64,000 nt of DNA from assembly GCF_014636275.1 (NCBI RefSeq), contig NZ_BMEB01000001.1, positions 983,468 through 1,047,467 on the forward strand, written 5' to 3'. This stretch comes from Cellulomonas carbonis (lineage in GTDB: Bacteria > Actinomycetota > Actinomycetes > Actinomycetales > Cellulomonadaceae). Of this stretch, positions 56,103-64,000 are shown one piece after another (the first letter of the stretch is position 1; the number at the start of each line of letters is the position of its first letter). The position numbers were made by a program, and so were the translations under genes. The notes beneath the pieces are model-generated. The model made no database searches and was not told the DNA's origin. It saw only the letters and a list, made by a program, of their open reading frames with translations.

Positions 56103-57404
56103 GTGGTCGCTTCAGGCACGCCGGGAACCACTCGGGCGGTCGGCACGGCCGGCGCGCGGGACGCCGTCGTCCAGCTCGAGCACGACGTCCGTGAGCTGGT
56201 CCGGCGCCGCGGGATCGACCCCGTGCGGGACGTCGCGTCGCTCGAGGCGCTCGTCGGCGCCGTCCTGGCCGACTACGACGACCGAGCGCTGCGCGGGGAC
56301 GTGCCGCAGCTCGAGGACGCGGGTGCCGCGCGCCGTGCGCTGCACGACGCTGTCGGCGGTCTCGGGCCGCTCCAGCAGTACCTCGACGACGACGAGGTCG
56401 AGGAGATCTGGATCAACTCCCCCGCACAGGTCTTCGTGGCGCGCCACGGGCGACCCGAGCTCACCACGACGATCCTCACGCACGACCAGGTCCGCGAGCT
56501 GGTCGAGCGCATGCTCCGCGTCTCGGGGCGGCGGCTCGACCTGTCGAGCCCGTTCGTCGACGCGTCGCTCCCGGGCGGCCAGCGCCTGCACGTCGCGATC
56601 CCCGACGTGACGCGCGACTCCTGGGCCGTGAACATCCGCAAGTACGTCGTCCGGGCCACGCGGGTCGACGACCTCGTCGCGCTCGGGTCCTTGACCCCGG
56701 CCGCGGCGCGCTTCCTGCACGCGTCCGTCGTCGCGGGGCTCAACGTGCTCGTGTCCGGCCCGACGCAGGCCGGCAAGACGACGATGCTCAACGCGCTCGC
56801 CGGGTCGGTGCCGCCCAGGGACCGTGTCATCACGTGCGAGGAGGTCTTCGAGCTGCAGGTCCCCGTGCGCGACGTCGTCTCGCTGCAGTGCCGCCAGCCG
56901 AACCTCGAGGGGACCGGGGAGATCACGCTGCGCCGCCTCGTCAAGGAGGCGCTGCGCATGCGCCCGAGCCGCATCGTCGTGGGCGAGGTGCGCGAGGCCG
57001 AGAGCCTCGACATGCTCATCGCGCTCAACGCGGGCGTGCCGGGCATGTGCACCATCCACGCCAACAGCGCGCGCGAGGCGCTGACCAAGCTGTGCACCCT
57101 CCCGCTCCTCGCCGGGGAGAACGTGTCGGCGGCGTTCGTCGTGCCGACGGTCGCGTCGGCGGTCGACCTCGTCGTGCACCTGGACGTCGACGCGGACGGC
57201 CGGCGACGCACGCGCGAGGTGGTCGCCGTGACGGGCCGCGTCGAGGCCGGCGTCGTCGAGACGGCCGACGTCTTCCGCGAGCGCGACGGCCGGCTCGTGC
57301 GCGCCGACGGCTTCCCGCCCCACCCCGAGCGCTACGCCCGCGCCGGGATCGACGTCGTCGCGATGCTCGTCGGCGCGCACGACCACGCGACGGCGGGGGC
57401 CTGA
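56103..57404 (+). CDS. tadA: Tad pilus secretion ATPase, TadA/CpaF
   Basis: About 433 residues. This hexameric ATPase powers assembly of Flp-type pili at the inner face of the membrane. An N-terminal helical region is followed by DEVEEIWINSPAQVFV, Walker A SGPTQAGKTTM (about 218-228), the Asp-box RVITCEEVFELQV, LVKEALRMRPSRIVVGEVR (Walker B region) and the His-box CTIHANSAREALTKL. GTG 56103 is preceded by a GGGGGG run; an upstream frame adds only noise. First gene of a compact seven-gene cluster, 2 bases before tadB. Confidence 0.94.
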   Translation: MVASGTPGTTRAVGTAGARDAVVQLEHDVRELVRRRGIDPVRDVASLEALVGAVLADYDDRALRGDVPQLEDAGAARRALHDAVGGLGPLQQYLDDDEVEEIWINSPAQVFVARHGRPELTTTILTHDQVRELVERMLRVSGRRLDLSSPFVDASLPGGQRLHVAIPDVTRDSWAVNIRKYVVRATRVDDLVALGSLTPAAARFLHASVVAGLNVLVSGPTQAGKTTMLNALAGSVPPRDRVITCEEVFELQVPVRDVVSLQCRQPNLEGTGEITLRRLVKEALRMRPSRIVVGEVREAESLDMLIALNAGVPGMCTIHANSAREALTKLCTLPLLAGENVSAAFVVPTVASAVDLVVHLDVDADGRRRTREVVAVTGRVEAGVVETADVFRERDGRLVRADGFPPHPERYARAGIDVVAMLVGAHDHATAGA

Positions 57405-57406
57405 GG

Positions 57407-58264
57407 GTGGGCGTCGTCGCGGGTCTGCTGCTCGGTGCGGGCCTCTGCCTCGTGCTGTGGTCGTGGACGTCCCCTCCGCCCGCCCGCACGGGGCGCAGCG
57501 CCTGGTCCGAACGCACGACCGACCTGCTCGTGCAGGCCGGCGCGTCCGAGGTGAGCCCCGGCGCGCTCGTGGGGGTGAGCGTCGGGCTCGGGGGCGCCGT
57601 CCTGGTCGTCGTGACGGCCCTGACCGGCGCGCCCGCGGTCGGCGCGGCCTTCGCGGCGCTGGCCGGGTACGGGCCGACGGCGCTCGTCCGGTCGCGCGCG
57701 CGCCGACGCCGCGCCCAGCTCCGTGAGGTGTGGCCCGAGGTCGTCGACCACCTCGCGTCGGGCATCCGGGCCGGCCTGTCGCTCCCCGAGTCCGTCGCAC
57801 GCCTGGGCGAGCGCGGGCCGGCGCAGCTCCGCCCCGTCTTCACGGCGTTCGCGGAGGACCACCGCGTGACGGGACGCTTCTCCGAGTGCCTCGACGCGCT
57901 CAAGGCACGGCTCGCCGACCCGGTCGCCGACCGGATCGTCGAGGCGCTGCGCCTGACCGCCGACGTCGGCGGCACCGATCTCGGCCGGCTCCTGCGCGCG
58001 CTCTCGCAGTTCCTCCGTGAGGACCTGCGGACGCGCGGCGAGCTGGAGGCGCGGCAGAGCTGGACGGTCAACGCGGCCCGGCTCGCTGCGGCCGCCCCCT
58101 GGCTCGTCCTCGCGCTCCTCGCCTCCAGGCCCGAGGCGGCCCGGGCCTACGACACACCGGCCGGTGCGCTCGTGGTCGTCGGCGGTGCCCTCGTGACGGT
58201 CGTCGCGTACCAGGCGATGCTGCGGGTCGCGCGCCTGCCCGAGGATGCGCGGGTGCTGCGGTGA
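57407..58264 (+). CDS. tadB: Tad pilus inner-membrane protein TadB
   Basis: About 285 residues. A T2SF/GspF-type platform protein with a first helix at the start (VGVVAGLLLGAGLCLVLW), two more near 60-90, the cytoplasmic T2SF domain (LREVWPEVVDHLASGIRAGLSLPESVARLG in parts, DVGGTDLGRLLRALSQFLRED) and two helices at the end. It couples the ATPase to pilin insertion. GTG 57407, two bases after tadA. Confidence 0.9.
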   Translation: MGVVAGLLLGAGLCLVLWSWTSPPPARTGRSAWSERTTDLLVQAGASEVSPGALVGVSVGLGGAVLVVVTALTGAPAVGAAFAALAGYGPTALVRSRARRRRAQLREVWPEVVDHLASGIRAGLSLPESVARLGERGPAQLRPVFTAFAEDHRVTGRFSECLDALKARLADPVADRIVEALRLTADVGGTDLGRLLRALSQFLREDLRTRGELEARQSWTVNAARLAAAAPWLVLALLASRPEAARAYDTPAGALVVVGGALVTVVAYQAMLRVARLPEDARVLR

Positions 58265-59211
58265 CCGCGCTCGTGCTCTCGTCGCCGACCGCGACCGGAG
58301 CCGCTGTCGGTGCGGTCGCGGGGCTCGGCCTGTGGCTCGTGCTCGCCCGGGTCGCCGCCCGGCGGCCCTCGCTCGACAGCCGCCTCGCGCCGTACCTGCG
58401 GCCGCGACCCACCCGGTCGTCCTTGCTCACGGTCAGCGCGGCGCGCACGCCCTTCCCGGTGGTGGAGCGCCTCCTCGCCCCCGTGATGGCGGACGCCGTG
58501 CGGGTCGCCGAGCGCGTGGGCTCCCCGTCGTCCGACGTGCGCCGGCGCCTCGTCCGCGCGGGACGGACGCAGAGCGTCGAGCAGTTCCGTGCCGAGCAGG
58601 TGGTGTGGACGGTCGTCGGCGCCGCGGCGGGCCTCGGGCTCGCGCTCGTGCTCGCGGCGACGCGCGGGACCGGGACGGCGGCCGGCACGGCGCTCGTCGC
58701 GGTGTGCGCCCTGACCGGTCTCGTGTGCCAGGACCAGCTGCTCACCGCCCAGGTGCGGCGCCGCGAGCGCCTGCTCCTCGCCGAGCTGCCCACCGTGGCG
58801 GAGCTCCTCGCGCTCGCCGTGACCGCAGGCGAAGGTGCGCTCGGTGGGCTCGAGCGCGTCGTCCGCACCGCGCGCGGCGCGCTGGCCGCCGAGCTCCGCA
58901 CGGTCGTGGCCGACGCCCGGTCCGGCACGAGCCTGCCCGTGGCGCTCGACCGGCTCGCGGACCGGACGGGCGTGGTCGCGCTCGCGCGCTTCTGCGAGGC
59001 GGTCTCGGTCGCGGTCGAGCGCGGGACGCCGCTCGCCGACGTGCTGCGTGCCCAGGCGCAGGACGCACGCGCCGCGGGGCGCCGCGAGCTCATGGAGACC
59101 GGTGGGCGCAAGGAGCTGGCGATGATGGTCCCGGTCGTCTTCCTCATCCTGCCCGTGACCGTCGTCTTCGCCGTCTTCCCGGGGCTCTTGGCCCTGCGGA
59201 TGGATCTGTGA
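58261..59211 (+). CDS. tadC: Tad pilus inner-membrane protein TadC
   Basis: About 316 residues, the second T2SF platform protein, with membrane helices at about 10-30, 115-155 and 285-310 and a T2SF domain between (LLLAELPTVAELLALAVTAG, LADRTGVVALARFCEAVSVAVERG in parts, MMVPVVFLILPVTVVFAVFPG). It starts at GTG 58261, overlapping the tadB stop by 4 bases, so the two should be made in equal amounts. Confidence 0.9.
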   Translation: MTALVLSSPTATGAAVGAVAGLGLWLVLARVAARRPSLDSRLAPYLRPRPTRSSLLTVSAARTPFPVVERLLAPVMADAVRVAERVGSPSSDVRRRLVRAGRTQSVEQFRAEQVVWTVVGAAAGLGLALVLAATRGTGTAAGTALVAVCALTGLVCQDQLLTAQVRRRERLLLAELPTVAELLALAVTAGEGALGGLERVVRTARGALAAELRTVVADARSGTSLPVALDRLADRTGVVALARFCEAVSVAVERGTPLADVLRAQAQDARAAGRRELMETGGRKELAMMVPVVFLILPVTVVFAVFPGLLALRMDL

Positions 59212-59244
59212 CCGGCCCGGACGGGCACCCGATCGAGGAGAGAC

Positions 59245-59430
59245 ATGACACCGCAGCGCACCGCACGACCCGCCCGACCCCGCCTCGACGACCGGGGGGA
59301 CGTGCCCGGCTGGGTCCTCGTGACCCTGATGACGGCGGGCCTCGTGATCGCGCTCTGGGCGGTCGCCGGCCCTGCGCTGACGGAGACCTTCGACACCGCG
59401 ATCTCCCGCGTCACGGCGGTCAGGCCCTGA
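59245..59430 (+). CDS. Small pilin-like protein of the Tad cluster
   Basis: A 61-residue protein with a basic N-terminus, then GDVPGWVLVTLMTAGLVIALW as a single helix and a short polar end. Its place after tadC is that of Flp pilin genes in other Tad clusters. The canonical Flp processing motif (Gly followed by a Glu-Tyr pair at +5/+6) is not seen. It could be an atypical pilin or a pseudopilin. ATG 59245 follows GAGGAGAG. Confidence 0.65.
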   Translation: MTPQRTARPARPRLDDRGDVPGWVLVTLMTAGLVIALWAVAGPALTETFDTAISRVTAVRP

Positions 59431-59431
59431 C

Positions 59432-59830
59432 GTGCGACCCCGGGACGCGCGGACGGTCCACGACGACGCCGGGGCGGCGGTCGTCGGCTTCGCGCTCGTC
59501 GCGGCCCTCACGACCGTCCTGTTCGCGGCGCTGCTCCAGCTGACGCTGGCGATGCACGTCCGGACGACGCTCGTCGACTGCGCCGCCGAGGGCGCGCGCC
59601 ACGGGGCGCTCGCCGACCGCACGCCGGCAGACGGCGCCACGCGGACCCGCGAGCTCATCGCGATGTCCCTCGCCGAGGGCTACGCGGACGACGTGACCGC
59701 GACCCGCACGACAGTCGACGGGCTGCCTGTCGTCCGGGTCACGGTCCGCGCGCCGCTGCCCGTCGTCGGGCTCCTCGGGCCGGGCGGGGTCGTCGAGGTC
59801 GACGGGCACGCGCTCGCGGAGCTCCCGTGA
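59432..59830 (+). CDS. TadE-like minor pilin
   Basis: About 132 residues. A short N-terminus is followed by a single helix (AGAAVVGFALVAALTTVLFAALL region) and then a TadE-type segment (VRTTLVDCAAEGARHGALAD) with an extracellular tail. TadE/F proteins are pseudopilins needed for Flp pilus assembly. GTG 59432 begins one base after the pilin-like gene stop. Confidence 0.85.
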   Translation: MRPRDARTVHDDAGAAVVGFALVAALTTVLFAALLQLTLAMHVRTTLVDCAAEGARHGALADRTPADGATRTRELIAMSLAEGYADDVTATRTTVDGLPVVRVTVRAPLPVVGLLGPGGVVEVDGHALAELP

Positions 59831-60393
59831 GGCGCGGCGGGACGAGAGGCGCCCTGCCTCAGCGGCGCGCGAGGGCGGGGCGGGCGCTCGACCCACGTCC
59901 ACGCGGGGACGGCGGCGCCGCCGAGCCCGCGCGCGCCGACGTCGCGCTGCCCGCACCCCCGCGCGGGGACGACGGCAACGCCGTGCTGGAGTTCATCGGC
60001 GCCTCGCTCCTGCTGCTCGTGCCCGTGGTCTACCTCGTCCTCGTCCTCGCCGCGGTCCAGGCGGCGACGTTCGCGGTCGACGGCGCCGCACGCGAGGCCG
60101 CACGCGCGGTCGTCACCGGTACGGCGCACGGCGAGCAGCGCGCGGTCGCGGCCGTCGCGCTCGCGTTCGACGACCAGGGCCTCGACCCGGCGACCGCAGC
60201 GGAGGCCCTCACGATGCTGTGCGACCCGGACTGCACCTCCGCCGGCTCGCGCGTCACGGTCGAGGTGGAGACCGAGGTCGACCTGCCCGGTGTGCCCACC
60301 TTCCTCTCCGGTGTCGTCCCCGTCTCGATCCCCGTCGCGGCCCGGCTCACCGCACCCGTCGACGACTTCCGCGCACCGGACGGCGCGCCGTGA
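59827..60393 (+). CDS. TadE/TadF-like minor pilin
   Basis: About 188 residues. The first 45 residues are Arg/Pro-rich and precede a single helix (NAVLEFIGASLLLLVPVVYLV with the conserved Glu). An Ala-rich TadE-like region (AAVQAATFAVDGAAREAARA) and an extracellular domain with one cysteine pair (LCDPDCTSAG) follow. GTG 59827 overlaps the previous stop as GTGA. Confidence 0.82.
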   Translation: MRRGGTRGALPQRRARAGRALDPRPRGDGGAAEPARADVALPAPPRGDDGNAVLEFIGASLLLLVPVVYLVLVLAAVQAATFAVDGAAREAARAVVTGTAHGEQRAVAAVALAFDDQGLDPATAAEALTMLCDPDCTSAGSRVTVEVETEVDLPGVPTFLSGVVPVSIPVAARLTAPVDDFRAPDGAP

Positions 60394-60857
60394 GGGCGTC
60401 CGGACGCGGGCTCTCCCAGCCGAGACCACGCGGAGAGGACGGACAGGTCATGCTCCTGTCGATCGGCTACGTCGTCATCGCCCTGCTGCTCGTCACCGCC
60501 GTCGTCTCGGCGTCCGCGGTCCACCTCGAGCGCAAGCGCCTGCTCGCCCTCGCCGACACCGCGGCGCTCGCCGCCGCCGACTCCCTCGACGACCCGGCCT
60601 ACTACGCGCGGCCCGGCGAACCCGGCGAGCACCTCGTCCGGCTCACCCCGGACGGCGTACGCGACGCCGTCGACGACCACCTCGAGGCGTCGCCGTCCCA
60701 CGTCGCCGGGCTCGCCGTCGTGGGGACGTGGACCGACGGGCGCACCGCCGAGGTGACGCTCACCGCGGTGTCCCGGCCACCCCTCGTCTCCTGGGTCACG
60801 GCGGCCTGGTCGGACGGCATCCGTCTCGAGGCCACCGCCCGCGCCCGTGCCGGCTGA
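60390..60857 (+). CDS. TadG-like pilus assembly protein
   Basis: About 155 residues. The N-terminal EDGQVMLLSIGYVVIALLLV helix and HLERKRLLALADTAALAAAD match the start of TadG-like proteins (helix with flanking EDGQV motif). The rest is a small extracellular domain, and the von Willebrand factor part of full-length TadG is missing. GTG 60390 overlaps the previous stop as GTGA. It is the last gene of the Tad cluster. Confidence 0.82.
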   Translation: MRASGRGLSQPRPRGEDGQVMLLSIGYVVIALLLVTAVVSASAVHLERKRLLALADTAALAAADSLDDPAYYARPGEPGEHLVRLTPDGVRDAVDDHLEASPSHVAGLAVVGTWTDGRTAEVTLTAVSRPPLVSWVTAAWSDGIRLEATARARAG

Positions 60858-60953
60858 CGGCTGGCGACGCTCACCCGGCCATGTACCCGCGCCGCCGTCG
60901 GCCGCCCTCGCCGCGCGGCCGTACCGCCCACCCACGCGGTAGCCTCGACCATC

Positions 60954-62066
60954 GTGGCTGCCACCGACTTCCCCGCCGAGATCGCCGCCCTCCGGAGCAC
61001 CCTGGGCACCATCCGCGCGGTCAGCGACCCCGACGCGCTGCGCTCGCGGATCGCCGAGCTGTCCGAGCAGGCCAGCGCCCCCGACCTGTGGGACGACACC
61101 GACGCCGCCCAGAAGGTCACGTCCGCCCTCTCGCACGCCCAGAGCGAGCTCGAGCGCATCGAGACGTTCGACCAGCGCATCGAGGACCTCGAGACGCTCG
61201 TCGAGATGGCGCAGGAGGAGGACGACGCCGACACGCTCGCCGACGCCGAGAACGAGCTCGTCGCCATCAAGAAGGACCTCGGCGCGCTCGAGGTCCGCAC
61301 CCTGCTGTCGGGCGAGTGGGACGAGCGCGACGCCGTCGTCACCATCCGCGCGGGCGCGGGTGGCGTGGACGCGGCCGACTTCGCCGAGATGCTCATGCGC
61401 ATGTACCTGCGCTGGGCCGAGCGCCACGGGTACGGCACGACCGTCATGGACACGTCCTACGCCGAGGAGGCCGGCCTCAAGTCGGCGACCTTCGAGATCA
61501 AGGCCCCCTACGCGTTCGGCACGCTGTCCGTCGAGGCCGGCACGCACCGCCTCGTCCGGATCTCGCCGTTCGACAACCAGGGCCGCCGCCAGACGTCGTT
61601 CGCCGCCGTCGAGGTCGTCCCGCTCATCGAGGGCACGGACCACGTCGACATCCCCGAGAACGAGCTCAAGGTCGACGTGTTCCGCTCGTCCGGACCCGGC
61701 GGGCAGTCCGTCAACACGACCGACTCCGCGGTCCGCATGACGCACATCCCCACCGGCATCGTCGTGTCGATGCAGAACGAGAAGTCGCAGATCCAGAACC
61801 GCGCCGCCGCGCTCCGCGTCCTGCAGTCGCGCCTGCTCCTGCTGCGCAAGGAGCAGGAGGCCGCGCAGAAGAAGGAGCTCGCGGGCGACGTCAAGGCCAG
61901 CTGGGGCGACCAGATGCGCTCCTACGTGCTCCAGCCGTACCAGATGGTCAAGGACCTGCGCACGGAGCACGAGGTCGGCAACCCGTCCGCGGTCTTCGAC
62001 GGCGACATCGACGGCTTCATCGAGGCCGGCATCCGCTGGCGCCGGAGCCAGACCGCCGAGAGCTGA
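60954..62066 (+). CDS. prfB: Peptide chain release factor 2
   Basis: About 370 residues. RF2 ends translation at UGA and UAA. It has the stop-recognition tripeptide SPF in [16 protein letters not shown] and the catalytic GGQ in [17 protein letters not shown]. The N-terminal coiled-coil domain ([19 protein letters not shown]) is complete. The gene is a single frame from GTG 60954 with no internal in-frame TGA, so it does not use the programmed frameshift seen in many bacteria; many actinobacterial copies lack it. Located upstream of ftsE-ftsX, as usual for this phylum. Confidence 0.97.
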   Translation: MAATDFPAEIAALRSTLGTIRAVSDPDALRSRIAELSEQASAPDLWDDTDAAQKVTSALSHAQSELERIETFDQRIEDLETLVEMAQEEDDADTLADAENELVAIKKDLGALEVRTLLSGEWDERDAVVTIRAGAGGVDAADFAEMLMRMYLRWAERHGYGTTVMDTSYAEEAGLKSATFEIKAPYAFGTLSVEAGTHRLVRISPFDNQGRRQTSFAAVEVVPLIEGTDHVDIPENELKVDVFRSSGPGGQSVNTTDSAVRMTHIPTGIVVSMQNEKSQIQNRAAALRVLQSRLLLLRKEQEAAQKKELAGDVKASWGDQMRSYVLQPYQMVKDLRTEHEVGNPSAVFDGDIDGFIEAGIRWRRSQTAES

Positions 62067-62125
62067 CGCGGCACCCGCTCGCCCGCGCGTCGCCGCCGGC
62101 GGGCGGACCGCACGAGGAGGACGCC

Positions 62126-62860
62126 ATGGGCCACGCGCTCTACGACCACCTCGCCGAGTGGTGGCCCGTCGTCTCGCCCGTCGAGGACTACGCGGCGGAG
62201 GCCGCGTGGATCCGCACGCTCCTGCCGCGTGCGGCCGACGGCGGCCCGCCCCTGGTCCTCGAGCTCGGCAGCGGCGGCGGGCACCTCGCGCACCACCTCG
62301 CGCCGCACGCGCGGCTCGTCCTGACCGACCTCTCCGAGCCCATGCTCGACGTGTCGCGCGCCCTCAACCCCACGCTCCCCCACCACGTCGGTGACATGCG
62401 GACCCTGCGCCTCGACGTCGTCGCCGACGCGGTGCTCGTGCACGACGCGATCGCCTACATGCGCACGCGCGTGGACCTCGCCGCGGCGCTGCGTACCGCG
62501 TTCGTCCACCTGCGGCCGGGCGGCACCGCGGTCCTCGTGCCCGACGACGTCGCCGAGACGTTCACCGGGGCGACCGACCTCGAGCAGCACGACGCTCCCG
62601 ACGGCCGCAGCATGCGCCTGCTCGTGTGGTCCTGGCGCCCCGACGACGACGCCGAGGAGGCCCGCGACGAGTACGTCCTGGCCCTGCGGTCCCCCGCCGG
62701 CGAGGTGACCGTCCACCACGAGACCCACCGGACGGGCCTCTTCGCGACCGGCACCTGGCTCGCGCTGCTGCGCGAGGCAGGGTTCGAGGCGCACCCGGTG
62801 ACCGAGGTCACGGGCGACGACCGCCCGCCGCGCACGGCGTTCGTCGCGACGCGCCCCTGA
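62126..62860 (+). CDS. Class I SAM-dependent methyltransferase
   Basis: About 244 residues. Motif [17 protein letters not shown] (about 49-64) and the following [15 protein letters not shown] bind S-adenosylmethionine, and [10 protein letters not shown] and [17 protein letters not shown] are motifs II-III. The substrate is unknown. ATG 62126 has GAGGAGG at 6 bases. It lies between prfB and ftsE, where no methyltransferase is found in many relatives, so it is probably an insertion in this lineage. Confidence 0.88.
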   Translation: MGHALYDHLAEWWPVVSPVEDYAAEAAWIRTLLPRAADGGPPLVLELGSGGGHLAHHLAPHARLVLTDLSEPMLDVSRALNPTLPHHVGDMRTLRLDVVADAVLVHDAIAYMRTRVDLAAALRTAFVHLRPGGTAVLVPDDVAETFTGATDLEQHDAPDGRSMRLLVWSWRPDDDAEEARDEYVLALRSPAGEVTVHHETHRTGLFATGTWLALLREAGFEAHPVTEVTGDDRPPRTAFVATRP

Positions 62861-63110
62861 CCTGGGCGCGTGCACCGCGGGCCCGCACCGCACCACGGTC
62901 CGCACCCGCGGACCCGCGCCGCGACCCTGCGCCCCGCCCTCGGCCCGCCCGGAATGCCCGGACCGTCCCGGTCCTGACGCCCGCCGCCCGAGATCGCCCG
63001 CGCCGCGCGGCGTGTCACGTCCCGGTCGTCCCAGGTGGCGTCCGTACCCTCCGAGCAGGACGGGCCCCGTGCCCGCCCGCGACCATGCCCCCGACGACTG
63101 GCCGAACCTC

Positions 63111-63800
63111 GTGATCCGATTCGAGAACGTGACCAAGGTCTACGCACGCGGCGCCCGCCCGGCGCTCGACGGCGTGGACCTCGAGGTCGAGCGCGGCGAG
63201 TTCGTCTTCCTCGTCGGCGCGTCGGGCTCGGGCAAGTCGACGTTCCTGCGCCTCGTGCTCCGCGAGGAGCGCCCGACGGCCGGCCAGGTGTTCGTCGCGG
63301 GCAAGGACCTGTCGACCCTCTCGACCTGGAAGGTGCCGCACCTGCGCCGCCAGATCGGTGCGGTGTTCCAGGACTTCCGCCTGCTGCCCAACAAGACCGT
63401 CTTCGAGAACGTCGCGTTCGCGCTCCAGGTGATCGGCAAGCCGCGGCACCACATCATGCGGACCGTGCCCGACACCCTCGAGCTCGTCGGTCTGGGCGGC
63501 AAGGAGAAGCGGCGCCCGCACGAGCTGTCCGGCGGTGAGCAGCAGCGCGTCGCGATCGCGCGCGCGTTCGTCAACCGCCCCTCGATCCTGCTCGCGGACG
63601 AGCCGACGGGGAACCTCGACCCGACCACGTCGGTCGGGATCATGCGGCTCCTGGACCGGATCAACCGCACCGGCACGACCGTCGTCATGGCGACGCACGA
63701 CGACGAGATCGTCGACCAGATGCGCAAGCGCGTGATCGAGCTCGACACCGGGCGGATGGTCCGCGACCAGTCGCGCGGCGTCTACGGCTCGGCGCGCTGA
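63111..63800 (+). CDS. ftsE: Cell division ATP-binding protein FtsE
   Basis: About 229 residues. The ATPase of FtsEX, which activates peptidoglycan hydrolases at the septum. Walker [10 protein letters not shown] (about 37-45), Q-loop [20 protein letters not shown], signature [14 protein letters not shown], Walker [14 protein letters not shown] and H-loop [11 protein letters not shown] are present. The start is GTG 63111 with [10 protein letters not shown] following. ftsX follows after 12 bases. The 250 bases upstream (62861-63110) show no gene I can support. Confidence 0.97.
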   Translation: MIRFENVTKVYARGARPALDGVDLEVERGEFVFLVGASGSGKSTFLRLVLREERPTAGQVFVAGKDLSTLSTWKVPHLRRQIGAVFQDFRLLPNKTVFENVAFALQVIGKPRHHIMRTVPDTLELVGLGGKEKRRPHELSGGEQQRVAIARAFVNRPSILLADEPTGNLDPTTSVGIMRLLDRINRTGTTVVMATHDDEIVDQMRKRVIELDTGRMVRDQSRGVYGSAR

Positions 63801-63812
63801 GGGGGACGACCG

Positions 63813-64000
63813 ATGCGACTGCAGTTCATCCTGTCCGAGATCGGCCTCGGCCTCCGGCGGAACCTCTCGATGACCGTCTCGGTCGTCCTCGTGACCTTCG
63901 TGTCGCTGACGTTCGTGGGCGCCGCGGGCCTGCTGCAGATCCAGATCGACCAGATGAAGGACGACTGGTACGACCGGGTCGAGGTCTCGATCTTCCTGTG
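63813..64000 (+). CDS. ftsX: Cell division protein FtsX, 5' part
   Basis: Only the first 62 codons lie in the window. They encode MRLQFILSEIGLGLRRNLSM, then the first membrane helix (TVSVVLVTFVSLTFVGAAGL) and the start of the extracellular domain (IQIDQMKDDWYDRVEVSIFL). FtsX is the membrane partner of FtsE. The gene runs past the end of the window, so the truncation is a window effect. Confidence 0.95.
   Translation, partial: MRLQFILSEIGLGLRRNLSMTVSVVLVTFVSLTFVGAAGLLQIQIDQMKDDWYDRVEVSIFL

Noticed and set aside
60954..62066. Programmed +1 frameshift in prfB
   Set aside because: The frame is continuous from the GTG start with no early in-frame TGA, so no frameshift is needed.

Overview
The window is very GC-rich DNA with many GTG starts, strong codon-position bias and little intergenic space. 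Gene content points to an actinobacterium of the order Micrococcales, most likely a Cellulomonas-like organism. This is an inference from content: the clpS-murI-rph-rdgB cluster, prfB near ftsE-ftsX, Tad genes, DUF3039/DUF2017/DUF4349 proteins, a thiol-reductase of the mycothiol-dependent type, and secreted starch plus intracellular amino-sugar enzymes. I found no phage, transposon or CRISPR array. The sequence reads as a chromosomal backbone with a few accessory islands.

Layout. 0-15 kb: a FAD oxidoreductase, a secreted CBM20 alpha-amylase, a DsbA-like protein, aminopeptidase N, 4-alpha-glucanotransferase, an MscS channel with a repetitive tail, a lone PTS EIIB domain, a truncated haemoglobin, a TesB thioesterase, topoisomerase IB and an SDR-DUF2867 protein. 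15-25 kb: two paralogous pairs of membrane-anchored dynamin-like GTPases, each in the same order, surrounding ettA and an SSB paralogue. 25-39 kb: tRNA-Arg, tRNA-His, tRNA-Lys and tRNA-Leu among orn, an ATP-grasp protein, a STAS protein, bcp, trxA and a Nudix-like gene. These are followed by the conserved clpS-DUF2017-murI-MBL-rph-rdgB operon with pncB divergent. 39-42 kb: a 50-residue membrane protein, a superfamily II helicase and DUF3039.

41.6-51 kb is a complete amino-sugar utilisation locus. It has an ABC importer (solute-binding lipoprotein and two permeases), a ROK kinase, nagB, a ROK repressor and, divergently, one long protein that joins N-acetylglucosamine-6-phosphate deacetylase (NagA) to a GH20 beta-N-acetylhexosaminidase. 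The GH20 half has no signal peptide, so imported chito-oligosaccharide or another GlcNAc-glycoside would be cleaved inside the cell. The ROK kinase would phosphorylate GlcNAc, the NagA half would deacetylate it and NagB would give fructose-6-phosphate. This fusion is the most unusual object in the window.

51-56 kb: an ABC exporter pair, an MpaB/DUF2236 protein, a DUF4349 lipoprotein and a tiny basic protein that resembles another one at 26.3 kb. 56-61 kb: a compact Tad pilus cluster (ATPase, TadB, TadC, pilin-like, TadE/F/G-like), mostly joined by 4-base stop/start overlaps. 61-64 kb: prfB, a methyltransferase, ftsE and the start of ftsX, which runs off the window.
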